Made by a program: the position numbers and the translations under genes. Shown here piece after piece: positions 43,434 to 52,316 of a stretch of 64,000 bases of DNA (its first letter is position 1; each line of letters starts with the position of its first letter). The stretch is from Pseudothermotoga sp. (GTDB lineage Bacteria; Thermotogota; Thermotogae; Thermotogales; DSM-5069). The notes beneath the pieces were generated by a model. That model was given only the letters and a program-made list of their open reading frames with translations, did no database searches and had not been told where the DNA came from. The DNA lies in NCBI GenBank assembly GCA_003510135.1, contig DOKY01000002.1, forward strand, positions 1-64,000, read 5' to 3'.

Positions 43434-44370
43434 AGGGTTGAAGAAGTATTTCGAGATCAGGAAGTCCCTGTTCTCCAGGCCAATCTACGTGAAAGCGGTG
43501 AACGACGTATCCTTCGAAATACAAAAAGGTTCGATCTTTGCGGTGGTTGGCGAGTCGGGATCCGGTAAGAGCACACTTGGTAGAACGGTGATCAAGCTCA
43601 TCGAACCCACCTCTGGAAAGATACTTTACGATGGGCACGATATCACACAAATCGAAAAGAAAGATTTCCTTGAGTTCAGGCGACGGATGCAGATAGTGCA
43701 GCAGGATCCTTACAACTCGTTGCATCCAAGAAAGCTCGTCAAGGACATTGTTGGTGAGGGTCTGAAGATCCATTTCAAAATGCGTTCCGATGAGATATAC
43801 GTTCGCATAAAGGAAATTCTCGAGCTGGTCGGTATGCGCGAAGAGCACATGTTCAGATACCCTCACGAGTTCTCGGGAGGTCAGAGGCAGAGGATAGCGA
43901 TCGCAAGGGCACTGGTTCTAAGGCCAGAGTTCCTGGTGCTGGACGAACCCACGTCTGCGCTGGATGTGTCGGTTCAGGCTCGAGTACTCACCCTGTTGAA
44001 AGAACTCAGGGAGAAATTTGGTTTGACTTACATGTTCATCACGCACAATTTGGCGGTCGTCGATCACATGGCCACACATGTTGCGGTCATGTATCTTGGC
44101 AAGATCATGGAGATGGGTTCAAAAGAGGACATATTCGAGAGGGCCGCGCATCCTTATACAAAAGCATTGCTTGATTCGATACCCTCCTTTGGTACGGGCA
44201 GACGCATTAGATCGATCCCAAGAGGTGAGATACCCAATCCGGCCAATCCCCCATCCGGGTGCGTCTTCCACACGCGATGCACCCAAGCCGTTGAAATGTG
44301 CAAGGTTGAGGAACCGAAACTCGTTGAAGTATCACCGGGCCATTTCTGCAGGTGTCATTTCTGCGGTTGA
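43411..44370 (+). CDS. Opp-type ABC importer ATPase (OppF/DppF type), third system
   Basis: This 319-residue F-type ATPase has Walker A GESGSGKST, a normal-length span to VQQDPYNSLHPRK (Gln of the Q-loop), FSGGQRQRIAIARALVL and LVLDEPTSALDVS. The C-terminus carries CVFHTRCTQAVEMCKVEEP. Unlike the F subunit of the second system it has no insertion before the Q-loop. ATG 43411 follows GGGTGATC. Its 3' end overlaps the 3' end of the convergent MCP gene by 16 bases, so no terminator separates them. Confidence 0.93.
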
Positions 44371-45848
44371 GCCGCGGAGTACTCGACCTGTTCTTCCAGT
44401 TTGCTGACGTTCAGATTGACGCCCGCGACACCTTTGAATCTGCCGTTTTCACGGATCGCGAAAGCGATCGTGATGACCATGTTTCCGGTTGCCCGCGAAC
44501 GTATTGGATCTGACATGGTCCATTCAAGATTGCTGTTCCTCAGGCGATGAAAATAGTTTCTGTCTTTAATGGTGCCCTTTGTACCTGTCGTGGTGATGAA
44601 GTTTCCTTCGCTGTCGGCTATGAACGCAGCCTCATAGATACCCTGTTTCTCTGCAAGAAAACGTTTCACAACGGGTTCGAAAGCACCCCAATCGAGCCGC
44701 TGACACTCCGGTCTTGAGAACAGCTGCGAGAGTTCTTTCACACGCTGCATGATCCAGTTTCTTGCACCCGCTAGACTTCTGAGCTTGAGCGATCTTACCG
44801 TCAAGATTTGGGCTTTTTCTGCCAGCTGGGAGGCCACATTCTCAAGTGAGGTCGCGTTCTTTTCCATCTCCAAGGTGAACTCCATCAATTGTGATGCGGC
44901 GTTGGTGTTGCTGTTCACTGCGAGCTCGATCTCTCGCGTGGAGGTGACCTGACTCTCTATGGAATGAACTATCTCTTCCAGCGTTTTTGCAAAACTGCCG
45001 GCCTGCTCTTTGAACTTTCCCAACCTGTTGGCGAATACCTGACTCGTCTGAGCTGTTTCTTTCATCGTCCTGGCGACTTCCTCATTCTTTTTCACCGAGT
45101 CAGCGACCGCCTGTTCGACACTCTGCACGTTCTCAACTATCGAACCGGCGAACTGCTTCGATTGTTCGGCGAGCTTGCGAACCTCCTCTGCAACGACGGC
45201 GAAACCCCGGCCGTGTTCTCCTGCTCGCGCTGCCTCTATTGCTGCGTTGAGGGCCAGCAGGTTTGTCTGTTCGGAGATGTTCCTGATGAGCTGAACGGCC
45301 TGCACGATCGCACCGGTTTTCTCCCTGAGGTTTTCCATAGATGAGAGAAGCTCGTTCAACCTTTCGGAGGTCTGTGCGTTTTCTCTGGAAAGCTCAAGCA
45401 AAGCATCGTGTATTTGCTTCACTTCCAGTTCGAACGAGCTGAAATCCTGACGCATCCTCTGCGCATCCTCTCCCACAAGCTTTGCAGTCTTTGCGATTTC
45501 GCTCGCGCTGGAAGATGTTTCCTCCAAGGCAGCTGTCAGAGACTGGATCAGCTCAGAGATCTTCTTCGATTGCTGTGAGAGTTCCACGGACATGGTTTGA
45601 GCTTGCTTCGAAACGTCACCGAGTTCGTGAGCGTCCTGCTTCAAAATGTCTGCAGATGTGAATATCTCTTCGAAGACTCTCTCGTTGTTTGTGTCTTGAT
45701 CGACACTCTCGACGCACTTGGGGCGACGAATTATTGATACTGCCCCCAGAGCGATGAAGCAGACTACAGCAACAAACCGTGACGATGGAAAATTCCACAA
45801 GACTGAGACAATACCGACCGTTGCAAGGATCGTGCTCACTAATCTCAC
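44355..45848 (-). CDS. Methyl-accepting chemotaxis protein with C-terminal Cache-like domain
   Basis: This 497-residue chemoreceptor has two short N-terminal membrane helices (residues 5-19 and 25-40) with almost no periplasmic loop. A cytoplasmic signalling coiled-coil follows, with the conserved hairpin tip ISEQTNLLALNAAIEAARAGE (191-211) and EEVRKLAEQS. After it, residues about 365-490 form a PDC/Cache-like sensor: DRNYFHRL (429-436), SDPIRSRATGNMVITIAF (446-463) and GVAGVNLNVSKL (473-484). Such domains normally lie outside the cell before the first signalling helix, so here ligand sensing is probably cytoplasmic. GTG 45848 overlaps the fumarase beta stop. Adaptation and CheA/CheW partners are not encoded nearby. 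Confidence 0.92.
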   Translation of the reverse strand: MRLVSTILATVGIVSVLWNFPSSRFVAVVCFIALGAVSIIRRPKCVESVDQDTNNERVFEEIFTSADILKQDAHELGDVSKQAQTMSVELSQQSKKISELIQSLTAALEETSSSASEIAKTAKLVGEDAQRMRQDFSSFELEVKQIHDALLELSRENAQTSERLNELLSSMENLREKTGAIVQAVQLIRNISEQTNLLALNAAIEAARAGEHGRGFAVVAEEVRKLAEQSKQFAGSIVENVQSVEQAVADSVKKNEEVARTMKETAQTSQVFANRLGKFKEQAGSFAKTLEEIVHSIESQVTSTREIELAVNSNTNAASQLMEFTLEMEKNATSLENVASQLAEKAQILTVRSLKLRSLAGARNWIMQRVKELSQLFSRPECQRLDWGAFEPVVKRFLAEKQGIYEAAFIADSEGNFITTTGTKGTIKDRNYFHRLRNSNLEWTMSDPIRSRATGNMVITIAFAIRENGRFKGVAGVNLNVSKLEEQVEYSAAQPQK

Positions 45849-46363
45849 GCTCGATCGCCTCCTCCTGTAGATTTTATGAGCTCGAAAATATCGGTGCCCT
45901 CAGAGTCGATGGCCACTATGAGAGGAAAGTTCTTCACCTGGATTTCGTACACCGCCTCGGTCCCGAGATTTTCAAAGGTCAGAAGTTTGAGACTCTCAAC
46001 GCGTTCTGAAAGTGCTGCCGCGGCTCCACTCGGTGCGACAAAATATATCCTGCGGTATTCTCGACAGAGCTTTCTCGCCGTCTCGCTCCTTTCACCTTTC
46101 CCAACGGTGGCCAGGACTCCAAGTTCGAAAAGCATTTTCAAGTACCTGTCCATTCGCTCGCTCGTCGTTGGACCTATGGCGAACCTGCCGTCCACGATTC
46201 TGGTTGGTCCAGCGTAGAAAACAATCTTTCCCTTTAGATCGACAGGCACATTCGAACCCTTTCTCAAAAACATTTCAATCCTTTTTTGTGCGGCGTCTCT
46301 CATAACAATCATAGCACCTGTATAGTCAATTCTTTCGCCTGCTCTCAATTCTAACAGGTTCAA
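45845..46363 (-). CDS. Class I fumarate hydratase, beta (C-terminal) subunit
   Basis: The 172-residue product is the beta subunit of an iron-sulfur fumarase/tartrate dehydratase. GPTTSERMDRYLKMLFELGV and FVAPSGAAAALSERVESLKL (an equivalent of the usual GAAALxA region) are diagnostic, as is the N-terminal LRAGERIDYTGAMIVMRDAAQKR. It converts fumarate and malate together with the alpha subunit. The start is uncertain: TTG 46363 has GGGGTGATGG upstream and overlaps the alpha gene by 38 bases, and TTG 46348 is an alternative. It is co-transcribed with the alpha subunit and the MCP. Confidence 0.93.
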   Translation of the reverse strand: MNLLELRAGERIDYTGAMIVMRDAAQKRIEMFLRKGSNVPVDLKGKIVFYAGPTRIVDGRFAIGPTTSERMDRYLKMLFELGVLATVGKGERSETARKLCREYRRIYFVAPSGAAAALSERVESLKLLTFENLGTEAVYEIQVKNFPLIVAIDSEGTDIFELIKSTGGGDRA

Positions 46364-47183
46364 CTTCCATCACCCCAATTCTGGAGAGATAACAGTCAAA
46401 CGAAACAGCAACTGGAAGATTTGCTATATGCGTTGGTGCCTGCAGAATGTGAACTGAGAAAACCGTAGGACCAACTCCAAGGCCTTGAAAACCTATTCTC
46501 AGCTGGTTCAGTTTCTCCGAAATTCTCCGTTCGAGCAATTCATAGCGTGGATCAGGATTCACCTCGTTGAGGCTGTAAGTGAGCGCGAGCCTCGAAAGCA
46601 GCATGGCTTTGTCCGCGCTCCCACCCACGCCCACACCAACTCTCAAAGGTGGACAACCTTTCGAACCGTGTCGGGCAACATGTTCGGTTATTCTCTCAAG
46701 AAGCTCCTCGTCGTCGGCCGTTGGAGGCAACATGAACAACGTCGTTAGGTTCTCGCTTCCCCCACCCTTGATCAACAGCCTGATCTGCAGCCTGTTTTCG
46801 CCCCAGTGAAAGATGTGACAGATCGAAGGGGTGTTGGTCCGAGTGTTTCTCCGTTCGTACAGAGGATCACTCACGACGGAGTGGCGGTAAGGCCTGGAAG
46901 AGTAAACCTTCATGACGGCCTCATCGCAACTTTCTTGAACAGGTCTTTGAAAGATCGCGTTGAACGGAGTGAAAATGAAGAACTCTATAAATCCTGTGTC
47001 CTGACACAGGGGAAGGCCTTTCGTTTTTGCGACCTCAGCGTTCCTGCGCAGCACGTCACAGAAGGGACCTTCGTAAGAAAGAAGTTGCCGAAAGATCTCT
47101 TCTCGCATGATGTTGTTGGCTTCAACAATCTTTTGAGAAATCTTCTCCACGAGCTCTTCATGCCTTATCAAGAGCGTTTCCAC
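46326..47183 (-). CDS. Class I fumarate hydratase, alpha (N-terminal) subunit
   Basis: This 285-residue alpha subunit carries the cysteines expected to bind the 4Fe-4S cluster: LPLCQDTGF (about residues 57-65), TPSICHIFHW and SKGCPPLRVGVGVGGSADKA. The family dehydrates malate to fumarate. GTG 47183 was chosen because AGAGGTG lies seven bases before it. GTG 47189 abuts the site. It is divergent from hutU across a 68-base gap that contains the hutU promoter. No separate promoter for this strand stands out. Confidence 0.94.
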   Translation of the reverse strand: METLLIRHEELVEKISQKIVEANNIMREEIFRQLLSYEGPFCDVLRRNAEVAKTKGLPLCQDTGFIEFFIFTPFNAIFQRPVQESCDEAVMKVYSSRPYRHSVVSDPLYERRNTRTNTPSICHIFHWGENRLQIRLLIKGGGSENLTTLFMLPPTADDEELLERITEHVARHGSKGCPPLRVGVGVGGSADKAMLLSRLALTYSLNEVNPDPRYELLERRISEKLNQLRIGFQGLGVGPTVFSVHILQAPTHIANLPVAVSFDCYLSRIGVMEVEPVRIESRRKN

Positions 47184-47200
47184 GTACACTCACCTCTATT

Positions 47201-47229
47201 TTGTTGTGTTTCAGTTCAGATGATACAAT
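47201..47229 (+). promoter_or_regulatory. Promoter of hutU
   Basis: TTGTTG (47201-47206) and TACAAT (47224-47229) are 17 bases apart. TGA stands directly before the -10 box, forming an extended -10. It lies in the 68-base gap between fumarase alpha (minus) and hutU (plus). Confidence 0.6.
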
Positions 47230-47251
47230 AGAAATGAAGGAGGTCGAAAGT

Positions 47252-48916
47252 GTGGAAACGGTGGAAAAGCAAAAAATCATCAGGGCGCCGAGAGGAACTA
47301 CCCTGACTTGTAAAAGTTGGCAGACGGAAGCAGCGATGCGCATGCTGATGAACAACCTTGATCCGGAGGTGGCGAGAGATCCGGCCAATCTGATCGTGTA
47401 TGGTGGAACTGGAAAAGCCGCACGCAATTGGGAGTGCTTTTACAAGATCGTTGAAACGCTGAAAAAACTTGAGAACGACGAAACTTTACTCGTTCAGAGT
47501 GGAAAGCCCGTAGCGGTGTTCAAGACACACGAATGGGCACCGAGAGTCCTCATCGCCAACTCGCTTCTGGTTCCAAAATGGGCCACGTGGGAGTACTTCA
47601 GAGAACTCGAGGAACGTGGTTTGATCATGTTCGGACAGATGACAGCAGGTAGCTGGATCTACATCGGAACTCAGGGAATACTGCAGGGTACCTATGAGAC
47701 TTTCTATGCCGTGGCCAAAAAATACTTCAATGGCACTCTGAAAGGTAAGTTTGTTCTCACGGCCGGTCTTGGTGAAATGGGTGGCGCTCAGCCCCTGGCG
47801 GTAACCATGAACGATGGTATCATGCTCGCCGTGGAAGTGGACAAAAGGATGATCGACAGGAGGTTGAAAACAGGATACCTTGACACCTGGACCGACGATT
47901 TGAACGAGGCGCTCAGGCTGGTCAAAGAGGCACAGAAAGAAGGTAAACCCTTGTCGGTTGCCCTGCTCGGCAACGCAGCAGAGGTCCATCCGAAGCTCGT
48001 CAAGATGGGCATCATTCCGGATGTCGTGACGGATCAGACGGCAGCGCACGATCCTTTGAACGGTTACATTCCCAAAGGTTTGAGCATCGAGGAAGCCGCG
48101 GAGTTGAGGAAGAAGAACCCGCAGGAATACCTCGAAAGGGTTTACGAGTCGGTGGTTGAGCATGTGAACGCCATCCTTGAGATGAAGAAACAGGGTGCAA
48201 AGGTGTTCGAGTACGGTAACAACATCCGAAGGCTCGCTTACGATCATGGCGTGAAGGATGCCTTCCAGATACCCGGCTATGTACCTGAGTACATAAGGGA
48301 ACTGTTCGCGCAGGGTAAAGGTCCGTTCAGGTGGGTTGCCCTTTCGGGCGATCCTGAGGACATCTACGCGACGGACAGGAAGGTTCTGGAGCTCTTCCCT
48401 GAGGATGAACATCTGCGTAAATGGATAGAGATGGCACGCGAGAAAGTCAAATGGCAGGGTCTACCTGCAAGGATCTGTTGGCTCGGTCAAGGTGAAAGAA
48501 CGCTCATGGGCCTTGCGATGAACGAGATGGTCAAGAAGGGCGAACTGAAAGCACCCATCGTGATAGGCAGAGACCATCACGACACGGGTTCTGTCGCGTC
48601 ACCTTACCGTGAGACCGAGGCAATGAAGGACGGTAGTGATGCGATCGCCGACTGGCCAATTCTCAATGCTCTGCTGAACACGGCCAGCGGTGCTACGTGG
48701 GTTTCCGTACACCACGGTGGTGGTGTTGGGATCGGTTATTCGATCCATGCAGGTATGGTCATCGTTGCAGATGGAACGGATCTTGCTCGTCAAAAACTCG
48801 AGCGAGTATTGACAAACGATTCTGGTATCGGGGTGATAAGGCACCTCGATGCGGGTTACGAGATCGCTTTGGAAACGGCAAAGAAGAAGGGTTTAAGGTA
48901 TCCAATGATGGAGTGA
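47252..48916 (+). CDS. hutU: Urocanate hydratase
   Basis: This 554-residue urocanase uses tightly bound NAD to convert urocanate to imidazolonepropionate in histidine degradation. The protein shows family stretches such as NLIVYGGTGKAARNWECF, FGQMTAGSWIYIGTQGILQGT, TAGLGEMGGAQPLAVTMN, DQTAAHDPLNGYIP and GRDHHDTGSVASPYRET. GTG 47252 lies seven bases after AAGGAGGT. ATG 47234 is in frame but precedes the site. No hutH, hutI or formiminoglutamate genes are near, so the rest of the pathway must be elsewhere or absent. Confidence 0.96.
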   Translation: METVEKQKIIRAPRGTTLTCKSWQTEAAMRMLMNNLDPEVARDPANLIVYGGTGKAARNWECFYKIVETLKKLENDETLLVQSGKPVAVFKTHEWAPRVLIANSLLVPKWATWEYFRELEERGLIMFGQMTAGSWIYIGTQGILQGTYETFYAVAKKYFNGTLKGKFVLTAGLGEMGGAQPLAVTMNDGIMLAVEVDKRMIDRRLKTGYLDTWTDDLNEALRLVKEAQKEGKPLSVALLGNAAEVHPKLVKMGIIPDVVTDQTAAHDPLNGYIPKGLSIEEAAELRKKNPQEYLERVYESVVEHVNAILEMKKQGAKVFEYGNNIRRLAYDHGVKDAFQIPGYVPEYIRELFAQGKGPFRWVALSGDPEDIYATDRKVLELFPEDEHLRKWIEMAREKVKWQGLPARICWLGQGERTLMGLAMNEMVKKGELKAPIVIGRDHHDTGSVASPYRETEAMKDGSDAIADWPILNALLNTASGATWVSVHHGGGVGIGYSIHAGMVIVADGTDLARQKLERVLTNDSGIGVIRHLDAGYEIALETAKKKGLRYPMME

Positions 48917-48941
48917 CCACGAAAATTGGGAGGCTTGTGCG

Positions 48942-50060
48942 ATGTTGCAGGGTATTCTGGCAATGCTCAAACAGACGGCGTTCGCGCACTTCACCTTTGG
49001 AAACCTCATCATGTTCGGAGTTGCTGCAGTTTTGCTCTACGTTGCGGTGAAGAAAGATGCCGAACCGTTGCTGCTGGTGCCGATCGCCTTCGGGATAATA
49101 CTTGGAAACGTGCCACCGCAATTGACCAGGATTCTGGACGAGGGTGGTTTTCTCTGGTATCTGAACTACGGAGTGATCAAGGGTATCTATCCTCCGCTCA
49201 TATTCCTGGGGATAGGTGCCCTCACAGATTTCTCCTTCATGCTCTCTTATCCGATCACCATTTTTCTTGGAGGAGCAGCACAGGTAGGAATATTCACCGC
49301 GTTCATGCTCGCAAGAGCCTTAGGTTTCACTCTGAAACAAGCCGCAACGATCGGAGTCATCGGCGGTGCGGATGGCCCAACGACGATTTACGTCTCGAGC
49401 CGGTTCTCTCCGGAGATACTCTCCGCCGTTGCCATAGCTGCTTATTCCTACATAGCCCTGATTCCAATTCTGCAGCCTCCCATTTCGAAGCTCCTGACCA
49501 CACGGAAAGAAAGAATGATAAGGATGGGTCCTCCGAGGAAGGTCTCCAAGCTCGAAAGGATCATATTCCCTATAATCGTGACGATCGTTTCAGCGGCCCT
49601 TGTGCCACAATCTCTACCGCTGGTAGGTATGTTGATGTTTGGCAACCTTCTCAGGGAAGTTGGGAACGTTAAGAGACTCGTCGAGGCTGCAAGCAGGTTT
49701 ATACTCGACACGGTGACAATCATACTCATGGTGTGCGTTGGAGCTTCCGCAAGGGCAGACGTGTTTCTCAAACCTGAGAGTCTGAAGATATTCAGTCTTG
49801 GTGCTTTCGCGTTTGTTTGCTCCCTTTCAGGAGGCATCCTGTTCGCCAAGTTCATGAACCTATTTTTGAAGGAGAAAATCAATCCACTGATTGGGGCTGC
49901 AGGTGTGTCGGCAGTTCCGGATTCGGCACGCGTGGCGCAGAAGCTTGCCAGCGAAGCTGATCCAACGAACTTCATTCTGATGCACGCGATGAGTCCAAAC
50001 GTTGCGGGCGTGATAGGTTCAGCCGTTGCGGCGGGTGTTTTCCTGACATTGCTCAAATAG
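48942..50060 (+). CDS. Sodium-pumping decarboxylase beta subunit (OadB/GcdB family)
   Basis: This 372-residue polytopic membrane protein belongs to the beta subunits of biotin-dependent sodium-translocating decarboxylases (oxaloacetate, methylmalonyl-CoA or glutaconyl-CoA). The conserved intramembrane motif GVIGGADGPTTIYVSSR contains Asp144 at the sodium-site position. The NPLIGAAGVSAVPDSARVAQK and FILMHAMSPNVAGVIGSAVAAG regions are also characteristic. No carboxyltransferase, biotin carrier or delta subunit is adjacent, so the substrate is not defined. It follows hutU by 25 bases. Confidence 0.94.
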   Translation: MLQGILAMLKQTAFAHFTFGNLIMFGVAAVLLYVAVKKDAEPLLLVPIAFGIILGNVPPQLTRILDEGGFLWYLNYGVIKGIYPPLIFLGIGALTDFSFMLSYPITIFLGGAAQVGIFTAFMLARALGFTLKQAATIGVIGGADGPTTIYVSSRFSPEILSAVAIAAYSYIALIPILQPPISKLLTTRKERMIRMGPPRKVSKLERIIFPIIVTIVSAALVPQSLPLVGMLMFGNLLREVGNVKRLVEAASRFILDTVTIILMVCVGASARADVFLKPESLKIFSLGAFAFVCSLSGGILFAKFMNLFLKEKINPLIGAAGVSAVPDSARVAQKLASEADPTNFILMHAMSPNVAGVIGSAVAAGVFLTLLK

Positions 50061-50072
50061 GAGGCGAGTGAT

Positions 50073-50300
50073 GTGAAGAAACAGTACGACATATACATCA
50101 ACTACGAATGGTGTAAGAGATGTGGGATATGTTACAGTTTCTGTCCAACGGGAGCATTATCGAAAGACGAATTGCTCAGGCCAGTCGTCGCCAATCGCAG
50201 CAAGTGTATAGGCTGTTTGATGTGTGAGAACCTGTGTCCGGATTTTGCTATCGCTATAAAGCAGCTCGAGGCCGTGCAGGGGAGTGTTGGTAATGCCTGA
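50073..50300 (+). CDS. Ferredoxin-type delta subunit of a 2-oxoacid:ferredoxin oxidoreductase
   Basis: The 75-residue protein has two 4Fe-4S motifs: C14-C17-C20-C24 and C45-C48-C51-C55. This is the size and layout of the delta subunit of 2-oxoglutarate/2-oxoacid:ferredoxin oxidoreductases. It lies between the decarboxylase beta and the alpha subunit genes. GTG 50073 has GGAGGCGAG upstream, and its end overlaps the korA start by eight bases. It could also serve as a general electron carrier. Confidence 0.9.
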   Translation: MKKQYDIYINYEWCKRCGICYSFCPTGALSKDELLRPVVANRSKCIGCLMCENLCPDFAIAIKQLEAVQGSVGNA

Positions 50301-51453
50301 ACGCTTACTCATGCAGGGAAACGAAGCGTGCGCTCTGGGTGCCATAAGGGCTGGGTGTCGTTTCTACGGAGGTTATCCAATCACTCCTTCGAGTGAGATC
50401 GCAGAAGTCATGGCGCGAGAGTTACCAAAAGTTGGAGGCGTGTTCATACAGATGGAAGATGAAATAGCCAGTGCTGCGGCAATCATCGGGGCATCTCTCG
50501 CGGGTGTGAAGTCCATGACTGCAACCAGCGGACCTGGATTCAGTTTGATGCAGGAAGCGATCGGTTATGCAGTGATGACTGAAACACCCTGTGTTTTCGT
50601 CAACGTCATGAGGGGAGGTCCTTCTACAGGTCTTCCCACACAGCCGGCGCAGGGTGACATCATGCAGGCTCGCTGGGGCACGCACGGTGACCACGAAATC
50701 ATAGCGTTGTATCCCTGGAGCGTTGGAGAAACCTACAGACTGATCATTACAGCTTTCAACTACGCTGAGAAATACAGAACGCCCGTGATCTTTCTGATGG
50801 ACGAAGTTCTTGGACACATGCGCGAGACTTTTGAACTCCCGGACGAAAAGGAGATCGTTGTCATACCCAGGCTGCAGGAAACACAACTTGAAGAAGAAGA
50901 GATCTATACACCGTTCGTTGAAAAAGATTTTGGTGAACCGACACCGATCCCACTCGTCGAGATGGGAAAGGCACGGTTCCACGTGTCGGGTCTCGTTCAC
51001 GATGAATCTGGATTTCCGCAATCGAGCTTTGAGGTGAGTGACAGGCTTGTACGGAGGCTTTCGAACAAGATTCGCATACACGCGGATGAGATAGCGATGT
51101 ACGACGAGTACATGACCGAAGATGCAGAAATACTGGTTGTCGCCTATGGATCCGTTGCCAGGAGCGCGATCAGAGCGGTTAAGATAGCAAGACAGAGCAA
51201 GGTCAAGGTTGGTCTCTTCAGACCCATCAGCATCTGGCCTGTACCGGCGACGAGGCTCAAGGAATTGTTGAGTCGAGTCGAAGCCGTGTTGTTCGCTGAA
51301 ATGAACCTCGGCCAGTACGCAAAAGAGGTTTTGTGCTTGACGAAGAAGAGTCTGAAGGTTAAACTGGTCACCAAAGTCGGAGGTGTGCTCATAACCCCCG
51401 AAGAAATCCTGGATGGTATCAACGAGCTTCACCTGGAGTTGAAGGAACTTTGA
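50293..51453 (+). CDS. 2-oxoacid:ferredoxin oxidoreductase alpha subunit (KorA type)
   Basis: This 386-residue protein is the pyrimidine-binding/domain-II alpha subunit of a KorABCD-type enzyme that oxidatively decarboxylates 2-oxoglutarate or related acids to CoA esters. GGYPITPSSEIAEVMARELPK, MEDEIASAAAIIGASLAG, SGPGFSLMQEAIG and PTQPAQGDIMQARWGTHGDH are all family motifs. The TPP-binding beta and the gamma subunit genes are not in the window. ATG 50293 has GGGGAGTG upstream. A ferritin-like gene follows after 16 bases. Confidence 0.94.
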   Translation: MPERLLMQGNEACALGAIRAGCRFYGGYPITPSSEIAEVMARELPKVGGVFIQMEDEIASAAAIIGASLAGVKSMTATSGPGFSLMQEAIGYAVMTETPCVFVNVMRGGPSTGLPTQPAQGDIMQARWGTHGDHEIIALYPWSVGETYRLIITAFNYAEKYRTPVIFLMDEVLGHMRETFELPDEKEIVVIPRLQETQLEEEEIYTPFVEKDFGEPTPIPLVEMGKARFHVSGLVHDESGFPQSSFEVSDRLVRRLSNKIRIHADEIAMYDEYMTEDAEILVVAYGSVARSAIRAVKIARQSKVKVGLFRPISIWPVPATRLKELLSRVEAVLFAEMNLGQYAKEVLCLTKKSLKVKLVTKVGGVLITPEEILDGINELHLELKEL

Positions 51454-51469
51454 TGGGAGGTAAGAAGGC

Positions 51470-51922
51470 ATGGTGAACTTGTCGGAACTTCTTTCCATAG
51501 CGCTGAATATCGAGGCGGAAGGTTATACGTTCTACGCCAATCTCGCTTCAGCTCAGACTGATGAACAGTCAAAGCAACTGTTCCAGAATCTGGCACAGCA
51601 AGAAAGGGAGCACCAGGAGATATTCAAAAAACTGATCGGCGAATTCTCTGAACCTGATTCTTCGAAGGACAGCTGGGTTTCCGAAGAGGTGGCGGGTTAT
51701 TTGAAAAGTTATGCCAGCATGTCGATCTTTCCAGCGATCACGAAAATGAAACAGATGAATTCAAGAGAAGCCTTGAACCTTGCCGTGGGCGTCGAGAAGG
51801 ACAGCATCATATTCTACTCTGAACTTCTGCCTTACGCAGGGAAACAAAAAGAAGCGATAAAGAAGATTATCTCGGAAGAGAAGCGTCATCTGATGGATCT
51901 GTTGACCCTGCTTTCTCAATGA
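51470..51922 (+). CDS. Ferritin-like (rubrerythrin-type) diiron protein without rubredoxin domain
   Basis: This 150-residue four-helix protein has paired ExxH-type ligands: Glu17 in EAEGYTFY, EREHQEIF (about residues 45-52), GVEKDSIIFYSELL and EEKRHLMDLL. This is the ferritin-like half of rubrerythrin, lacking the C-terminal rubredoxin domain. It may handle peroxide or iron in an anaerobe. It is probably co-transcribed with the oxidoreductase genes. Its 3' end overlaps the opposite-strand RseC-like gene by 56 bases. Confidence 0.88.
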   Translation: MVNLSELLSIALNIEAEGYTFYANLASAQTDEQSKQLFQNLAQQEREHQEIFKKLIGEFSEPDSSKDSWVSEEVAGYLKSYASMSIFPAITKMKQMNSREALNLAVGVEKDSIIFYSELLPYAGKQKEAIKKIISEEKRHLMDLLTLLSQ

Positions 51923-52316
51923 TTTCGACGATCCTGGGTCTGAAGTTTTTTCTGAAGCGCTTGTCGTAAAGTTTGAGAAAAAAGAAGTAGGCCGTAACGG
52001 AAGCAATTCCTGAAAAGAAGGCAGTGAGTTCACCCCAGATTTTCACTGTCAGAAAGACCGTCAGGACGAACAGAACGGTTGGTATTGTGTAAACAAGAAA
52101 GGCGGTCTTGGTTGCGCTGACAGCCGGCGTTTCGACCAAGACCACGTCATCTTCTTTCAAATCTAAATTGTCCTTTTCAACCACAAGACGCACTTTCTGA
52201 GCCTCGCCAGTGCAAAGCATGTTTGCTGGACATTTCCCGCACATCGAGGTCCTGTCTCTCTCAAGCACAACATTATTGTTGATAATGGTCTTCACCACCA
52301 TCTTTTCACGCGCCAC
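51867..52316 (-). CDS. RseC/MucC-family (SoxR-reducing) membrane protein
   Basis: This 149-residue protein has a cysteine-rich N-terminal part (SMCGKCPANMLCTGE), two membrane helices (about residues 78-98 and 103-122) and a basic tail. This matches the RseC/MucC family, members of which assist SoxR reduction or flavin-dependent Rnf complexes. No rnf genes are near. The start is uncertain: GTG 52316 is 12 bases after AAGGAGGT, and ATG 52301 is an alternative. It overlaps the MFS gene upstream and the ferritin-like gene on the other strand. Confidence 0.82.
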   Translation of the reverse strand: MAREKMVVKTIINNNVVLERDRTSMCGKCPANMLCTGEAQKVRLVVEKDNLDLKEDDVVLVETPAVSATKTAFLVYTIPTVLFVLTVFLTVKIWGELTAFFSGIASVTAYFFFLKLYDKRFRKNFRPRIVEIIEKAGSTDPSDDASLPR

